Positions 52,301 to 60,522 of a DNA stretch of 64,000 bases are shown here, in pieces. The notes beneath the pieces are model-generated. The model was given only the letters and a program-made list of their open reading frames with translations. It ran no database searches and was not told the origin of the DNA. Each line of letters opens with the position of its first letter. Position 1 is the stretch's first letter. The DNA comes from Streptomyces scopuliridis RB72. Lineage in GTDB: Bacteria > Actinomycetota > Actinomycetes > Streptomycetales > Streptomycetaceae. Location of the stretch: NCBI RefSeq assembly GCF_000718095.1, contig NZ_JOEI01000011.1, positions 1-64,000 of the forward strand. Direction: 5' to 3'. The position numbers and the translations under genes were made by a program.

Positions 52301-53149
52301 CTCCCGCCCGTCCTTGGTGATCCACTCGCGCAGCTCCGCCACCAGCTCGGCCGGCGAAGGCGGCGCGGACTGCGGCAGACCGATCGCCGTCACCTCGTCG
52401 TCCCGGTCGATCCGGACCCGCGCGACCGGCAGCAGCAGCCGCCGCCCGGCCGCTTCCCCGTCCGCGCCGAAGACGAAGAGCAGCCTGTCCCCGGTCTGGA
52501 GCGAGGCGGCCGTCCCGGAGATCTGGATCTCGGAACGCTTGCGCAGATCGTCCGGGGTGAGCAGGGCGGGCCGGCGCCGGCGTACCGCCAGCTCGTTCCA
52601 GGCCCAGCGGGCCGTCAGATCCTCACTGGTCTCGAAGGTCCGCGACTCCTCGTCGGCCGAGGCGGGCACACTGTTGCTGCGCGCGCCGCGCGGGATCAGC
52701 ACCGGCAGGTCCTCGGCGCGCGGATCGCGGTCCAGGGTGTACGCGAGATGGGTGTCGGCGGCGATACCGGGCCGTGGCCGGTGCCCGACCAGCCGCCCCA
52801 GCAGGGCCAGCGAACGGTACTCACGGGCCGTACGGAGATACCCCTCCTCGGCGATCCGCTCGGAGTGGAACGTGAGCAGGTCACCGACGACCGCCCAGGA
52901 GTCCAGCAGCCCGATCGCCGGGTCGTCCGGGGTACGGACGGTCAGTCCGCGCAGCGCGGGGTAGGCGGGGGAGGCGAGCCGGTCGAGCATGGCCGCGAGG
53001 AACGAGCCGTACTCACCGACCCGGTAGTCGAGGGCCGTCCGGCCCGGCGGGTTGTACAGCGGCCGGGGCGCGTGGCGCTCGTCGTGCCCACCGCAGCCGC
53101 AGCCGCAGGGGTCGTGGCTTTTGGAGTCGTAGCCGCTGGTGGCGTTCAT
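49319..53149 (-). CDS. Large CIS baseplate assembly protein with LysM-like end
   Basis: The 1276-aa protein begins with a Cys/Gly/His cluster (CGCGCGGHDE), then PGRTALDYRVGEYGSFLAAM and LLDSWAVVGDLLTFHSERIAEE, the standard opening of the 'putative baseplate assembly protein' family. The C-terminal third has gp6/J-like features: TVTFGDGVFGARLPSGHENV, SLRDYEDFARSRAGIGRA and VDYVDVDVFTGVP. Residues about 1200-1240 (DGETLTRIAGRYGIPLAELL) form a LysM-like repeat that may contact the sheath, tube or wall. It overlaps both neighbours by four bases. Confidence 0.87.
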   Translation of the reverse strand: MNATSGYDSKSHDPCGCGCGGHDERHAPRPLYNPPGRTALDYRVGEYGSFLAAMLDRLASPAYPALRGLTVRTPDDPAIGLLDSWAVVGDLLTFHSERIAEEGYLRTAREYRSLALLGRLVGHRPRPGIAADTHLAYTLDRDPRAEDLPVLIPRGARSNSVPASADEESRTFETSEDLTARWAWNELAVRRRRPALLTPDDLRKRSEIQISGTAASLQTGDRLLFVFGADGEAAGRRLLLPVARVRIDRDDEVTAIGLPQSAPPSPAELVAELREWITKDGREAEEGDPTPDNPNPRPVSLIIEDFDSQVLAPLRADLDGITSPAAFARRLADPHERLAEAQAVAAPYEEVVAWFEQLEAVLGELMERAAELEPSQPVPPAPVNAPANATVDSPAHAGAADSPAMRALGAVLPALRTRVVKPPSGARALPHDPARLLAPGSDLGARLLSALDPRVADGMYAAWRNAAPAVPALLRELQAMRVTAAPFGATAPLKPVQDERGRVIRQTDWPLGGSSLTTMRIVYDAAGRVPVRAEFQHTETGSSVQRSENLPAEITFDLAPGRVSLVTRTAQDRDLSWLSRRPADSQEPGVTAQLLPGLPERTLFVSRPGEDGRVHVAVHNGDAQEWWLAPGEHKQVTHAGLELTVRYTAGSEPANVEIGLATIPEQANRHVLPLDSVQDGITVGSWVAVERPRKGAEGPDGIPGDKKLASLTTRVTAVRTAAYTNYGITGRGTELTLADPWLDEHDVLLSTIRDTTVHAGGEALRPADEPLGEDVHGNELELAELYDGLRPGRHLIVSGERTDIPHTAGVRGTELAVIAAVEQVLDPHLPGDHVHTKLTLTTDLACRYRRDTVRVQGNVVPASHGESRDEPIGSGDADRINQTFALWQSPLTWLPADNPLGATPTLEVRVDGLLWHAVDSLAGRGPRERVYVTGTAADGRTTVTFGDGVFGARLPSGHENVRARYRFGTGSAANLPADRITQAVTRPLGVTAVTNPQPATGGADADGPGLTRRTIPLAVSALDRLVSLRDYEDFARSRAGIGRATAREIYDGRRRVLHMTVAGVDDIAIAEDSEVLRALRTSLARYGDSRLPVRVDVRELVLLLLAARVKVARDHTWSVVEPRLRQALLTEFGSGRRELGQPARLSDVLATAHRVPGVDYVDVDVFTGVPASVTPEELIALAGQLDRPRPSVPARLATYDEDVHVVTEQDGETLTRIAGRYGIPLAELLRLNPDITDTRRPAKGRALCVFRGIRPAQLALLSPHVADTLILTEVTA

Positions 53150-56100
53150 CGCGTACCTCCGCCCAGCTCGATCGAGAGCCGGCCGTTCTCGGGCCGGTCG
53201 GGGTCGTTGTCGCAGCGCGCGATCTCCAGCGGGCCGAGCCGCAGCACACCTGCCTCCAGTGCGGTGTCGTCCGTGTCGGTGTGACCGGCGGGGGACTCGT
53301 GGAACAGCCGGTTCAGCCGGGTGACGGTGACGCTCTCCACGCCCTGTACGGCCGCCGCCGTGGCCACCAGCCTGCTGAGCCGCACCGGTTCGCCGAAGGT
53401 CAGCGCGTCGGGGTGGAAGAACCCGAGCCGGCCGCCCGACAGCCGTCCGCTGCCCAGCAGCCGGTACAGCTCGGCCAGGATCTGCCCGTGCTGGTGGCCG
53501 GGCGCGGCACACACCGCGAGAGCGATGTCCAGCGGTACGTTCCTGGCGGGGCCGACGACCAGGTCATGGCCGATCCGGCGGTAGCTCTCCAGGGCGTACG
53601 ACACCGAATCGAGCAGCTCGGGCGACGGATCACCGTTCCCCAGCGCGTCGATGGCGACATGCGCCTCCTGGACACTGCCCGTCCAGCGGATCTCCGCCGC
53701 CGCGCGCTGTACCCCCGGGAGCCCGGCGGCCAGGGCCGCGTAGTCCTCGGCGGTGACGGCGCGCAGCCGCGAGCGCTTGAGATCGAGCGGCGCCAACTGC
53801 CGTACCTGGTCGATGGGTTCGGGCTCCGTACCGCCGACGGCGGGCAACGGATTGCGTACCCCCGCCACCGGCATCGGGTCCCCGGCGTCGGACGCGTCGG
53901 GATCACGGCACAGCACCAGATGGTTGATGGCCTCCGCGCCGACATTGCCCGCCGTGCCACCGCCGAGCCGGTAGTGGAGCTCCAGCCGGGCACCCGGTCG
54001 CGGTCGCGCGCCGTGCCGCCCGTCACCGAAGCGCAGGGCGATCCGTCCGTCGTCCTCCAGCTCGCCGACGAAGTGCCGGTCGCGCGGGCCGCTGGAGAGC
54101 AGATCCCGCCGGGGGGCCCAGGACGCGTCGCCGTCCGTGACACTCACCGCGGGCAGCGCGGCCCGCGGATCCTGTACGAGGGCCGCGGCGGGCCCGCGCA
54201 GCACCGCCTCACCGGGGTGCAGTCCGACCGCGTACGCCGGTCCCCAACTGTGCGCGATCTCCCAGGCGATGGACCCGTCGAGCACCGCGCCCGCCCGCGC
54301 CCGCGCGCTCAGCACCTCAAGCCGGCGCAGCTTCGCGGCGAGCAGCCGCTCGCCGCGGTGCAGCAACTCACGCAGCGCGCGCACCGGATGGCGCCGCAGC
54401 TCAACACGTTCCAGGACGCGCAGGCCGAACAGCACGGTCAGCTCGGCGATCTCATAGTCCGTCAGACCATCGTGATCGCGAGCACTGCGCCACAGCTCCA
54501 CCAGCCGCTCCCGCACCCGGCCCCCGATGGCCGCCAGTCGCGTGGCCTGTCCGGCCGAGACATGGCGGGGTTCCGGGAACGGTACGGACTGGACGACGGG
54601 GGAGCGGTCGAGCACCGGCCGGAAGCGCGGCCGGATGCCGGGATAGGTGACCTGAGCCAGCAGGGTAGCCAGCGCCTCCGCCTGGGCGTAGGCGGTGCTG
54701 GGAACGACCTTCTCCCGCCTCCGCCCGGCCAGCTCCAGGCTGACTCCGGCGCGTACCGTCGCGTCCTCACCGACGACGGTGAACAGCTCGCGGACCTGAT
54801 CGGCCGTCAGTGACCGGCCGCAACGCGTCTGTCCGATACGGGTGTTGATCAGCTCGGCCGTGGCGTTTCCCGCGTCCCCGTCCCAGCAGCCGAAGCCCGA
54901 CGGCTCGCAGGAGCCGAGGACGGCCGGCGCGGGCGGGACCGTGACCGTCTGGGCCGCGCCGCCATGGAAGGTCAGCGACCGGCCGTGGTCGACGAGCACG
55001 ACATTCCCGCGCGCCACGCTCACGTCCTCGACCGGCTCGCAGCCGGGGCCGCCGCGCGTGGACAGACAGACGGGGAAGGTGAGCGCGTCCTCCCGCGCCC
55101 AGGTGACCTCCAGGACGGGCTGGTCCGAGAGCCGGTCCACGCCCGGGGTGACGGAGGTGAGGCGTACGGCCTGCCGGTGCGCCGGATCGGCGTCGCCGGG
55201 CGTACCGGAACGCGGCCCCCGTACCTCCTCGATCAGCAGCAGATCGCCCGGCGACAGCTCCAGCGTCCGCGCCGCGCACTCCTTGTCCGCCGACTCCTCG
55301 TCCACCCACTCGTCACGGAGCGTGGCGGCGGTGGCTCCCCGGGGCAGCGCGCACACCTCGTCGCCCCAGGTCCAGAAGCGGATGGTGTTGTGCTCGGGGG
55401 ACAGGACCAACGGCTCCTCGGCGACGACCGGTTCGAAGACCTCCACCGAACCGCGTTCGTCCAGCACGGCCAGATCCCGGTCGTCGACGACCGTACCGAT
55501 CTCGGGCCGGTCGCGCGGCCCGAGCGTACGGACATCGACGGCGGCGAAGCGGAACGTACCGGGCGGCAGTGTCAGCCGGCGTACGGTCTCGACCGTGACG
55601 AACGCGCGGGCGTTGACCCCGTCGTGCATCGGATAGTCGATGAGCCGCACATGACGGCGTACGGACACCCGGCGCCGTGCCGTGTCGAGATACGCCTCGG
55701 TCGCGACCGCGTCCTGCTGATAACTGATCAGATCAGCGGTGTGGGCGATGAGTTCGACCAGTGTCGTCCCGAGGTCGGCTGCATTGCGCTCGACCCAGTC
55801 CGGGGTGGTGAGCGCCAGCCGGTCCAGGATCAGCCGGCGGATCGTGTCGTAGTCGCGCGCGGTGTAGTCGATGACGGGCGCGGGAGTGTGGACAGTCGGG
55901 CACTCCGGCCGCTCATCGGCGCAGTCGAAGGGGGTGGGACAGTCCGCCCGGAAGTCGAAGTCGGCCCAGAAGTAGCGCTGGTCGAAGCCCGGGAACGGTT
56001 CGGTGCCGGGCCGTCCGTACGGATCCGTCCCGACAATCGAGAGCCGGTAGCGGGAGGTGTCGCCGGTGCGGTCGAGCGTGACGAACAGCCGGTCGTCCAG

Positions 56101-56343
56101 CTCCGGGTCCTCCTCGCGCTCGACCGACACCTCGACGGCCTCGATACCGGTGATCCGCCGGCCGCCGTCGATCCGGATGTTCTCCGGGCAGAGCCCGTGG
56201 GGCGCCTTGCCGAGGAAAGTGACGGTGAGCGTGAGCCCGTCGTCACCGACCTCGACCGCGTCCACACCACCGAGCCGCGCGGCCCTTACCTTCGTACGCC
56301 TGCCGTCCGTACGGCAGACCAACTGATCGCTCGGCACACTCAT
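53146..56343 (-). CDS. CIS baseplate protein J (gp6/gp47-like)
   Basis: The 1065-aa protein has a core similar to the preceding baseplate protein: VIDYTARDYDTIRRLILDRL, LGTTLVELIAHTADLISYQQDAVATEAYL, LRFGDGRHGARPRPGARLEL, AVTAEDYAALAAGLPGVQRA and LGFFHPDALTFGEPV. These mark Baseplate_J-like wedge proteins that build the hexagonal baseplate ring. The two large proteins together probably form the wedge heterodimer. Four-base overlaps link it with gp25 upstream and the next baseplate gene downstream. Confidence 0.88.
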   Translation of the reverse strand: MSVPSDQLVCRTDGRRTKVRAARLGGVDAVEVGDDGLTLTVTFLGKAPHGLCPENIRIDGGRRITGIEAVEVSVEREEDPELDDRLFVTLDRTGDTSRYRLSIVGTDPYGRPGTEPFPGFDQRYFWADFDFRADCPTPFDCADERPECPTVHTPAPVIDYTARDYDTIRRLILDRLALTTPDWVERNAADLGTTLVELIAHTADLISYQQDAVATEAYLDTARRRVSVRRHVRLIDYPMHDGVNARAFVTVETVRRLTLPPGTFRFAAVDVRTLGPRDRPEIGTVVDDRDLAVLDERGSVEVFEPVVAEEPLVLSPEHNTIRFWTWGDEVCALPRGATAATLRDEWVDEESADKECAARTLELSPGDLLLIEEVRGPRSGTPGDADPAHRQAVRLTSVTPGVDRLSDQPVLEVTWAREDALTFPVCLSTRGGPGCEPVEDVSVARGNVVLVDHGRSLTFHGGAAQTVTVPPAPAVLGSCEPSGFGCWDGDAGNATAELINTRIGQTRCGRSLTADQVRELFTVVGEDATVRAGVSLELAGRRREKVVPSTAYAQAEALATLLAQVTYPGIRPRFRPVLDRSPVVQSVPFPEPRHVSAGQATRLAAIGGRVRERLVELWRSARDHDGLTDYEIAELTVLFGLRVLERVELRRHPVRALRELLHRGERLLAAKLRRLEVLSARARAGAVLDGSIAWEIAHSWGPAYAVGLHPGEAVLRGPAAALVQDPRAALPAVSVTDGDASWAPRRDLLSSGPRDRHFVGELEDDGRIALRFGDGRHGARPRPGARLELHYRLGGGTAGNVGAEAINHLVLCRDPDASDAGDPMPVAGVRNPLPAVGGTEPEPIDQVRQLAPLDLKRSRLRAVTAEDYAALAAGLPGVQRAAAEIRWTGSVQEAHVAIDALGNGDPSPELLDSVSYALESYRRIGHDLVVGPARNVPLDIALAVCAAPGHQHGQILAELYRLLGSGRLSGGRLGFFHPDALTFGEPVRLSRLVATAAAVQGVESVTVTRLNRLFHESPAGHTDTDDTALEAGVLRLGPLEIARCDNDPDRPENGRLSIELGGGTR

Positions 56344-56708
56344 ACCGGGCCGCTCCCCTCGAACACCTCGTCGCGCCGGCTCGCGGTGGAGCGCACCACA
56401 TAGCGCAGATACACCCGCACCACGTTCTCCTCGCTCACCACGTCCAGCGCCTCCACCTCGATCAGTTCGCCCAGCCAGCGCTGGAGCGACGCCTGCACGG
56501 ACAGCTCCAGGGCGGAGGCCAGTTCGGGGCTGTTCGGTGTGAAGACCAGATCGAGCAGACCGCAGCCGAAGTCGGGGCGCATCACGCGCTCGCCAGGGCT
56601 GGTGAAGAGCAACTGCTCGATCAGATCCCGCACATGGTCGTCGTAGTCGGCGTGCGCGGTGCGCCCGCGCCGGTCGGTACGGAAGGGGAAGGCGATGTCG
56701 CTCCTCAT
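56340..56708 (-). CDS. gp25-like baseplate protein
   Basis: The 122-aa protein of the GPW/gp25 family begins IAFPFRTDRRGRTAHADYDDHV. It has the family block LLFTSPGERVMRPDFGCGLLDLVF, including the E-R-V-M-x-P-x-F-G signature, and ends in VRVYLRYVV strands. It nucleates sheath on the baseplate. It is coupled to neighbours by ATGA overlaps at both ends. Confidence 0.92.
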   Translation of the reverse strand: MRSDIAFPFRTDRRGRTAHADYDDHVRDLIEQLLFTSPGERVMRPDFGCGLLDLVFTPNSPELASALELSVQASLQRWLGELIEVEALDVVSEENVVRVYLRYVVRSTASRRDEVFEGSGPV

Positions 56709-57070
56709 CGGGACGCAACCCCCCTCGCGGCCGTCGCGACGACCGGCGGGCCCTGCGGCACCAGAGCGGCGCTGAAGCAGAGCGCGGACGTGCTGTCGAG
56801 CAGCGCGGGCGCGCCGTCGATCAGCACACCGCCGCGCTCCGGCGTCCAGCGGACCGTGACACACGGATGCGGTACGCCGTCGATGAGATGCGGGCAGCCG
56901 CTGACGGTGAAGACATCGGTGGCGGTGGGCACGGGCAGGCCGTCGATCCGTACACCGGACGATCGGGCGGAGGCGGGTACGACCCGGCCGCCGTGCGGGC
57001 AGCTGATCGTGGACCCACCGTTCACAACATTCCCGGACAACAGACCTCTCCCCGTTCTGTTCGTCGTCAT
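56705..57070 (-). CDS. PAAR-like spike tip protein
   Basis: In the 121-aa protein, after a short N-terminus, NVVNGGSTISCPHGGRVVPA and VSGCPHLIDGVPHPCVTVRW provide the Cys/His pattern of PAAR-type zinc-containing tips. GGVLIDGAPALLDSTSALCF completes the small beta cone. Such proteins sharpen the VgrG/gp5 spike and may carry effectors. Start 57070 is chosen because the frame upstream is only the hexamer repeat. It overlaps the gp25 gene by four bases. Confidence 0.82.
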   Translation of the reverse strand: MTTNRTGRGLLSGNVVNGGSTISCPHGGRVVPASARSSGVRIDGLPVPTATDVFTVSGCPHLIDGVPHPCVTVRWTPERGGVLIDGAPALLDSTSALCFSAALVPQGPPVVATAARGVASR

Positions 57071-57117
57071 CGCTCTCGCTGTCGCTCTCGCTGTCGCTCT
57101 CGCTGTCGCTATCGCTT
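57071..57117 (-). repeat. CGCTCT/CGCTGT hexamer repeat between spike and tip genes
   Basis: Alternating CGCTCT and CGCTGT hexamers (plus strand) fill the gap between the spike gene stop and the PAAR start. The spike stop codon (57109-57111) lies inside a variant unit. Unit length is a multiple of three, so copy changes would not shift frame. Confidence 0.8.
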
Positions 57118-57633
57118 CTTCGGCACGATCAGCCGGCCTTCGTTGATGCTGACCTCGTCGCCGATCAGCACGATGGACGCCCCCTTGCCGTTGCCGATGG
57201 TCACGCCCTTCTCGTCGATCTGGACGTACGCCCCGCCCTTGGCCTCCAGCAGGATCCCGTCGCCGCCGGGCACGTCCGACATCACCAGCTTGTGAGCGCC
57301 GGGGGTCTGGATCACCACCGGCTGCGAGGCGGGCAACTCGGCGCTCGCGCGCGGCGGCAGCTCGGCGGCGTCTCCGTACCAACACCCCGTCCAGACAGGG
57401 AAGCTGGCATCCCCCTGCTCGAACTCCACCCACACACCGGCACCGATCTCCGGGACGGCGTACTGCCCCGACTGACGCCCGGTGAAGGGCAGACAGGGCA
57501 GCGCCCAGGTGGACGCCTCGTCGCCCAGCACATCCGGCACCTGGGCCGTGATCCTGCCGATCCTGAGCGGATCCCTGTTGTCGATCACGCGGCCCCGGAA
57601 CTTGCCGAGGAAGCGGTTGTTCGGTGCCGCCAT
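57109..57633 (-). CDS. VgrG/gp5-like spike protein
   Basis: The 174-aa protein has an OB-fold N-terminal domain (FLGKFRGRVIDNRDPLRIGRI, DEASTWALPCLPFTGRQSG, GAGVWVEFEQGDASFPVWTG), followed by a beta-helix/prism with repeated strands (GILLEAKGGAYVQIDEKGVTIGNGKGASIVLIGDEVSI). This is the gp5-like puncturing spike, short as in extracellular CIS. The hub half is encoded by the preceding gene, as in split VgrG systems. Confidence 0.9.
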   Translation of the reverse strand: MAAPNNRFLGKFRGRVIDNRDPLRIGRITAQVPDVLGDEASTWALPCLPFTGRQSGQYAVPEIGAGVWVEFEQGDASFPVWTGCWYGDAAELPPRASAELPASQPVVIQTPGAHKLVMSDVPGGDGILLEAKGGAYVQIDEKGVTIGNGKGASIVLIGDEVSINEGRLIVPKKR

Positions 57634-57651
57634 ACGAAATTCTCCTGGTCC

Positions 57652-58791
57652 TTACGGGCGCACGGTCGTGCTGCGGGCGATGAGGCCCTCGCGGGAGAGC
57701 GTGAAGTTCTGCTGGTACGAGCCGGGCCTGAGGTTGTGGGTGACGCTCTTGACGTAGTAGTCGCCGTCGTACGTCACCCCGGCCCCCCGGACCCCCACCA
57801 ACTCCCTTGGCCGCAGCACATATCCATGCCGATTGACATCCAGCGACCCGGATCCGGAGATCGCGTCCGCCGAGGTCGCGGCCCTGGCGAGGGCCTCGGC
57901 ACTCGCCTGCCCGAGGTCCTTCTTCGCGGTACCGGACAGCGTCCTGCGCTTGAGCGCCGGGGTGGCCCGCCGGCCGAGCGGTGGCCGCAACGGACTGATG
58001 TCGGGCTGGGCGAGCAGCGTGGAGTCGCGCGACGAGGGATCCTGCACGCGCGCCTGCGGCTCCTCGCGGGCGGTCCCGTCGTACGCGAACGTCAGCTGGT
58101 CGACGGTCGAGTTGTTGTCCATATTCACATTGAGCGCGTGCTGCCGCTGCCCGAGCCGCCGCTCGGGCCCCCAGAACGCGCTGGACCGTCCCGGCACGGG
58201 CCCCGGGTCGAGATAGAACGTGTACCCATTGGCCTTGGCCAGCTCGTTCACGTACTGGAGATCGGTCCCGGTCTGGTAATCGACGCGGTACTGCTCGCGG
58301 GCCGGCTGCTGAATCTGCTCAGGGACGATGCGCGCGTCGATCCCGTAGTCGGCGTACTTCGCGAGAATCCGCTCGACGCGCTTCGAGGGCACGAGATTGG
58401 GATACCGGTCGGTCCGCTCCTCCAGGTCCATGAGCAGGGTGAGGTCTTCGCCGGTGACCGTGAGCGTCGTCTGCCCCGGCTGATTGCTGGCCCCGACCTC
58501 CTGACGCACGATCAGCCCGTCGAGCAGCACGGTCGTCGTCCCCTTGACGGACGCCGTGACGATCACCCGCGTCCGCGGATCGAAGAACCCCTCGGGCAGC
58601 AGCCGCTGCGTGATGATCCCCTTCTTGGTCAGATCGAACGCGATCTGGAACCCGCTCCGCTCCCCGGACGTGGTCGTGATCTGCGCCGACAGCAGCGCTT
58701 CGGTCACCTCGGCGGGGACGGGCCGGGTGAGCTTGGGGCCCATGCGCAGGGTGAGATGGACGGGCCCGTTCCCGATCGGCTCATCAGCCAT
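57652..58791 (-). CDS. Spike hub protein (gp27 / phage late control D-like)
   Basis: In the 379-aa protein the gp27-like fold is indicated by SGFQIAFDLTKKGIITQRLL, VIVTASVKGTTTVLLDGLIV, QTTLTVTGEDLTLLMDLEE, YADYGIDARIV and the C-terminal GDYYVKSVTHNLRPGSYQQNFTLSREGL, typical of phage D/VgrG hub proteins. It connects tube to spike. The start is MADEPIG at 58791; GTG 58800 is an in-frame alternative. It overlaps the LysM gene slightly and precedes the spike by 18 bp. Confidence 0.88.
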   Translation of the reverse strand: MADEPIGNGPVHLTLRMGPKLTRPVPAEVTEALLSAQITTTSGERSGFQIAFDLTKKGIITQRLLPEGFFDPRTRVIVTASVKGTTTVLLDGLIVRQEVGASNQPGQTTLTVTGEDLTLLMDLEERTDRYPNLVPSKRVERILAKYADYGIDARIVPEQIQQPAREQYRVDYQTGTDLQYVNELAKANGYTFYLDPGPVPGRSSAFWGPERRLGQRQHALNVNMDNNSTVDQLTFAYDGTAREEPQARVQDPSSRDSTLLAQPDISPLRPPLGRRATPALKRRTLSGTAKKDLGQASAEALARAATSADAISGSGSLDVNRHGYVLRPRELVGVRGAGVTYDGDYYVKSVTHNLRPGSYQQNFTLSREGLIARSTTVRP

Positions 58792-59131
58792 GGAATCCAC
58801 CCGGCAGAGGAATGTCGATCTGACGACCGGGCTCGGCGGTCAGCTCACGTGGGTCGAGGACGGGGTTGGCGTCAGCGATCTGCCACCACTGCCCGGGATC
58901 GCCGAAGTAGCGCTGCCCGAGATGATCGAGCCGCTCACCGCTGTTGACGGTGTGAGGCGCGGTCGCCTGAACGTCGCCCAGCGGAGGCAGCAACCGCCGC
59001 TTGGCATACCGCACTTCGGTACCGTCGGGTTGTACGTGCACCCCGATCTCGGCGTCGTGATACCGACTGGAACGGGGGTACGGATGAGCTCCTGGTATCC
59101 CGTCCAACGCACTCTCATACGGCTCAGCCAC
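58784..59131 (-). CDS. LysM-domain CIS adaptor
   Basis: The 115-aa protein has a basic, beta-rich first half (VHVQPDGTEVRYAKRRLLPP) and a C-terminal LysM domain (HTVNSGERLDHLGQRYFGDPGQWWQIAD, then GRQIDIPLPG). It corresponds to phage gp53-like/Afp-type LysM proteins that join the tube hub to the baseplate. It lies between the tube-linker protein and the hub in the usual order. Confidence 0.87.
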   Translation of the reverse strand: MAEPYESALDGIPGAHPYPRSSRYHDAEIGVHVQPDGTEVRYAKRRLLPPLGDVQATAPHTVNSGERLDHLGQRYFGDPGQWWQIADANPVLDPRELTAEPGRQIDIPLPGGFHG

Positions 59132-59137
59132 TGTGCC

Positions 59138-59830
59138 CTACCTCCCCATCCCAATCCCGCCACCAACGCCACCACTCAGCCCCAACGCCCCAAGCTGCCC
59201 GACGGCCACCCGGGCGGCGAGCCGCTCCTTCTGCGCCAGATGCGCGAGATACAACTCGGCGCCACGGTGCCCGGCGGGCAGATCACTGACCGTCAGCACC
59301 TTCAGCCCGATGCTGAGCGAGGCCCGTATGGGGTTCAGATTCACGTCGAACGCCGACTCATTGATCGACAACTCGGTCAGCCGCACGGGCATGACGCGCT
59401 TGCTGCCCCAGGTGAAGAGGGTCAGCGGCGTCTCGATCGGACTGATCTCGATGGTCCCGTTCTGAGCCAACCGCGACGCGGCGCGGAGTTGGGCGGTGGT
59501 GGGCTGCACCAGCATTTCGAGGACGGCCAGCTGAGGATGAATCCCATCGGGCGCGGCCACATCCAGCTGATCGGTCGCGTCGATCTCAGCGGTGAACTTC
59601 CACGTCTCCTGCGCGGGTCCTTTCAGGCGTAGGGCCTCGTTGCGGTCCCCGCTTCCACTCCCCCCTCCGCCGGAGTCACCGCTACCGCCGGCGGCCTGGG
59701 GCGCGACGGAGCGTTCGAGGGTGTCGGGATTGAACTGCAGCACGATGATGCGCTGGGGCGTGCCGCGCTCGGGATCGACGATGACGATCCCGGAACGGAT
59801 GGGCTTGGGTATGTCCGCGTAACGAGTCAC
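59138..59830 (-). CDS. CIS tube-terminal/hub linker protein
   Basis: The 230-aa protein begins GIVIVDPERGTPQRIIVLQFNPDTLERSV, the signature of the CIS_tube family that caps the inner tube above the hub. A Gly/Ser-rich loop (about residues 45-62) is followed by ETWKFTAEIDATDQLDVA, QLAVLEMLVQP and SINESAFDVNLNPIRASLSIGLKVL. It starts within four bases of the end of the immunity-like gene, so the toxin and immunity genes are inserted into the structural operon. Confidence 0.88.
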   Translation of the reverse strand: MTRYADIPKPIRSGIVIVDPERGTPQRIIVLQFNPDTLERSVAPQAAGGSGDSGGGGSGSGDRNEALRLKGPAQETWKFTAEIDATDQLDVAAPDGIHPQLAVLEMLVQPTTAQLRAASRLAQNGTIEISPIETPLTLFTWGSKRVMPVRLTELSINESAFDVNLNPIRASLSIGLKVLTVSDLPAGHRGAELYLAHLAQKERLAARVAVGQLGALGLSGGVGGGIGMGR

Positions 59831-60516
59831 ATGCGCTCCCGGAGGCGGGCCTGCAGGCCCGAGTAGTCGTGATCAGGGAAAAGCCGCGGGAATACCTCCA
59901 GCATTTCCTTGAGTCCCTTTGCGACGGGCGTGAACCCGGGATCGCCGAACCCTGCATCACAGAACAGGTACTGCCAGCCGATGGTTCCCTTGGTGACCAA
60001 CAAAGTGTCCAGGTAGGTGCCGTAGTCGAGATCCATTTCCATGACGCCGTTGTGCATATCGAAAAACCAGATCTCCGGGTCCGTGGTGCCACGCGGAGCG
60101 CGCAGCGTGGCCATGTATCCGGTTCCGGTCCGAGGCGTGTCGTCGAAGATCCTCAGCTCTCGGTAGAGGTCGCGCTCCCAGTCGTTGGTTCCTTCCCAGG
60201 TGTACGACATGAGGCTGGTGCTGTACAGATGGGTCAGATGGAACTCTCCGACGAGTTCGGAATCCGGGTCCGTTGATCGCCAGTAAGCCGCAATGTCGCC
60301 GAATCGGAAGAAGTGTTGCTGAACTGCCGGACTGAACGGCAATCCATCGTCCTCGGCGAGGCTTTCAAAGACAAATACTGGATCGTCCAGGAGCCTCGGG
60401 ATTGCGCCGAACTGAGCCTCAGACACGCTGATCCCCGAGGAGCTGCGAATCTCTCCCAGAGTCTTCGCACAGCGCTCTTCGAACGGAAAAGTATGATTCT
60501 TTTCATCGGGATTCAT
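59827..60516 (-). CDS. Probable immunity protein (SMI1/KNR4-like)
   Basis: The 229-aa cytosolic acidic protein has QFGAIPRLLDDPVFVFESLA, FSPAVQQHFFRFGDIAAYW, EIWFFDMHNGVMEMDLDYGTYLDTLLVTKG and TIGWQYLFCD. The Trp/Phe-rich strands and the EMDLDYGTYLDTLL block recall SUKH-superfamily (SMI1/KNR4) immunity proteins. The match is by eye and not certain. It starts 6 bp after the stop of the nuclease-like toxin gene, the classic toxin-immunity order, and looks less GC-rich than the structural genes. Confidence 0.7.
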   Translation of the reverse strand: MNPDEKNHTFPFEERCAKTLGEIRSSSGISVSEAQFGAIPRLLDDPVFVFESLAEDDGLPFSPAVQQHFFRFGDIAAYWRSTDPDSELVGEFHLTHLYSTSLMSYTWEGTNDWERDLYRELRIFDDTPRTGTGYMATLRAPRGTTDPEIWFFDMHNGVMEMDLDYGTYLDTLLVTKGTIGWQYLFCDAGFGDPGFTPVAKGLKEMLEVFPRLFPDHDYSGLQARLRERM

Positions 60517-60522
60517 GATTCC

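Noticed and set aside
49538..53284. 1248-aa plus-strand ORF opposite the baseplate gene
   Set aside because: Composition is Gly/Arg/His-rich shadow with no domain. The minus strand encodes the conserved baseplate protein.
57071..57117. Phase-variable switch by repeat slippage
   Set aside because: Units are 6 bp (12 bp for the pair), so gain or loss would keep the reading frame. A simple on/off switch is not supported.
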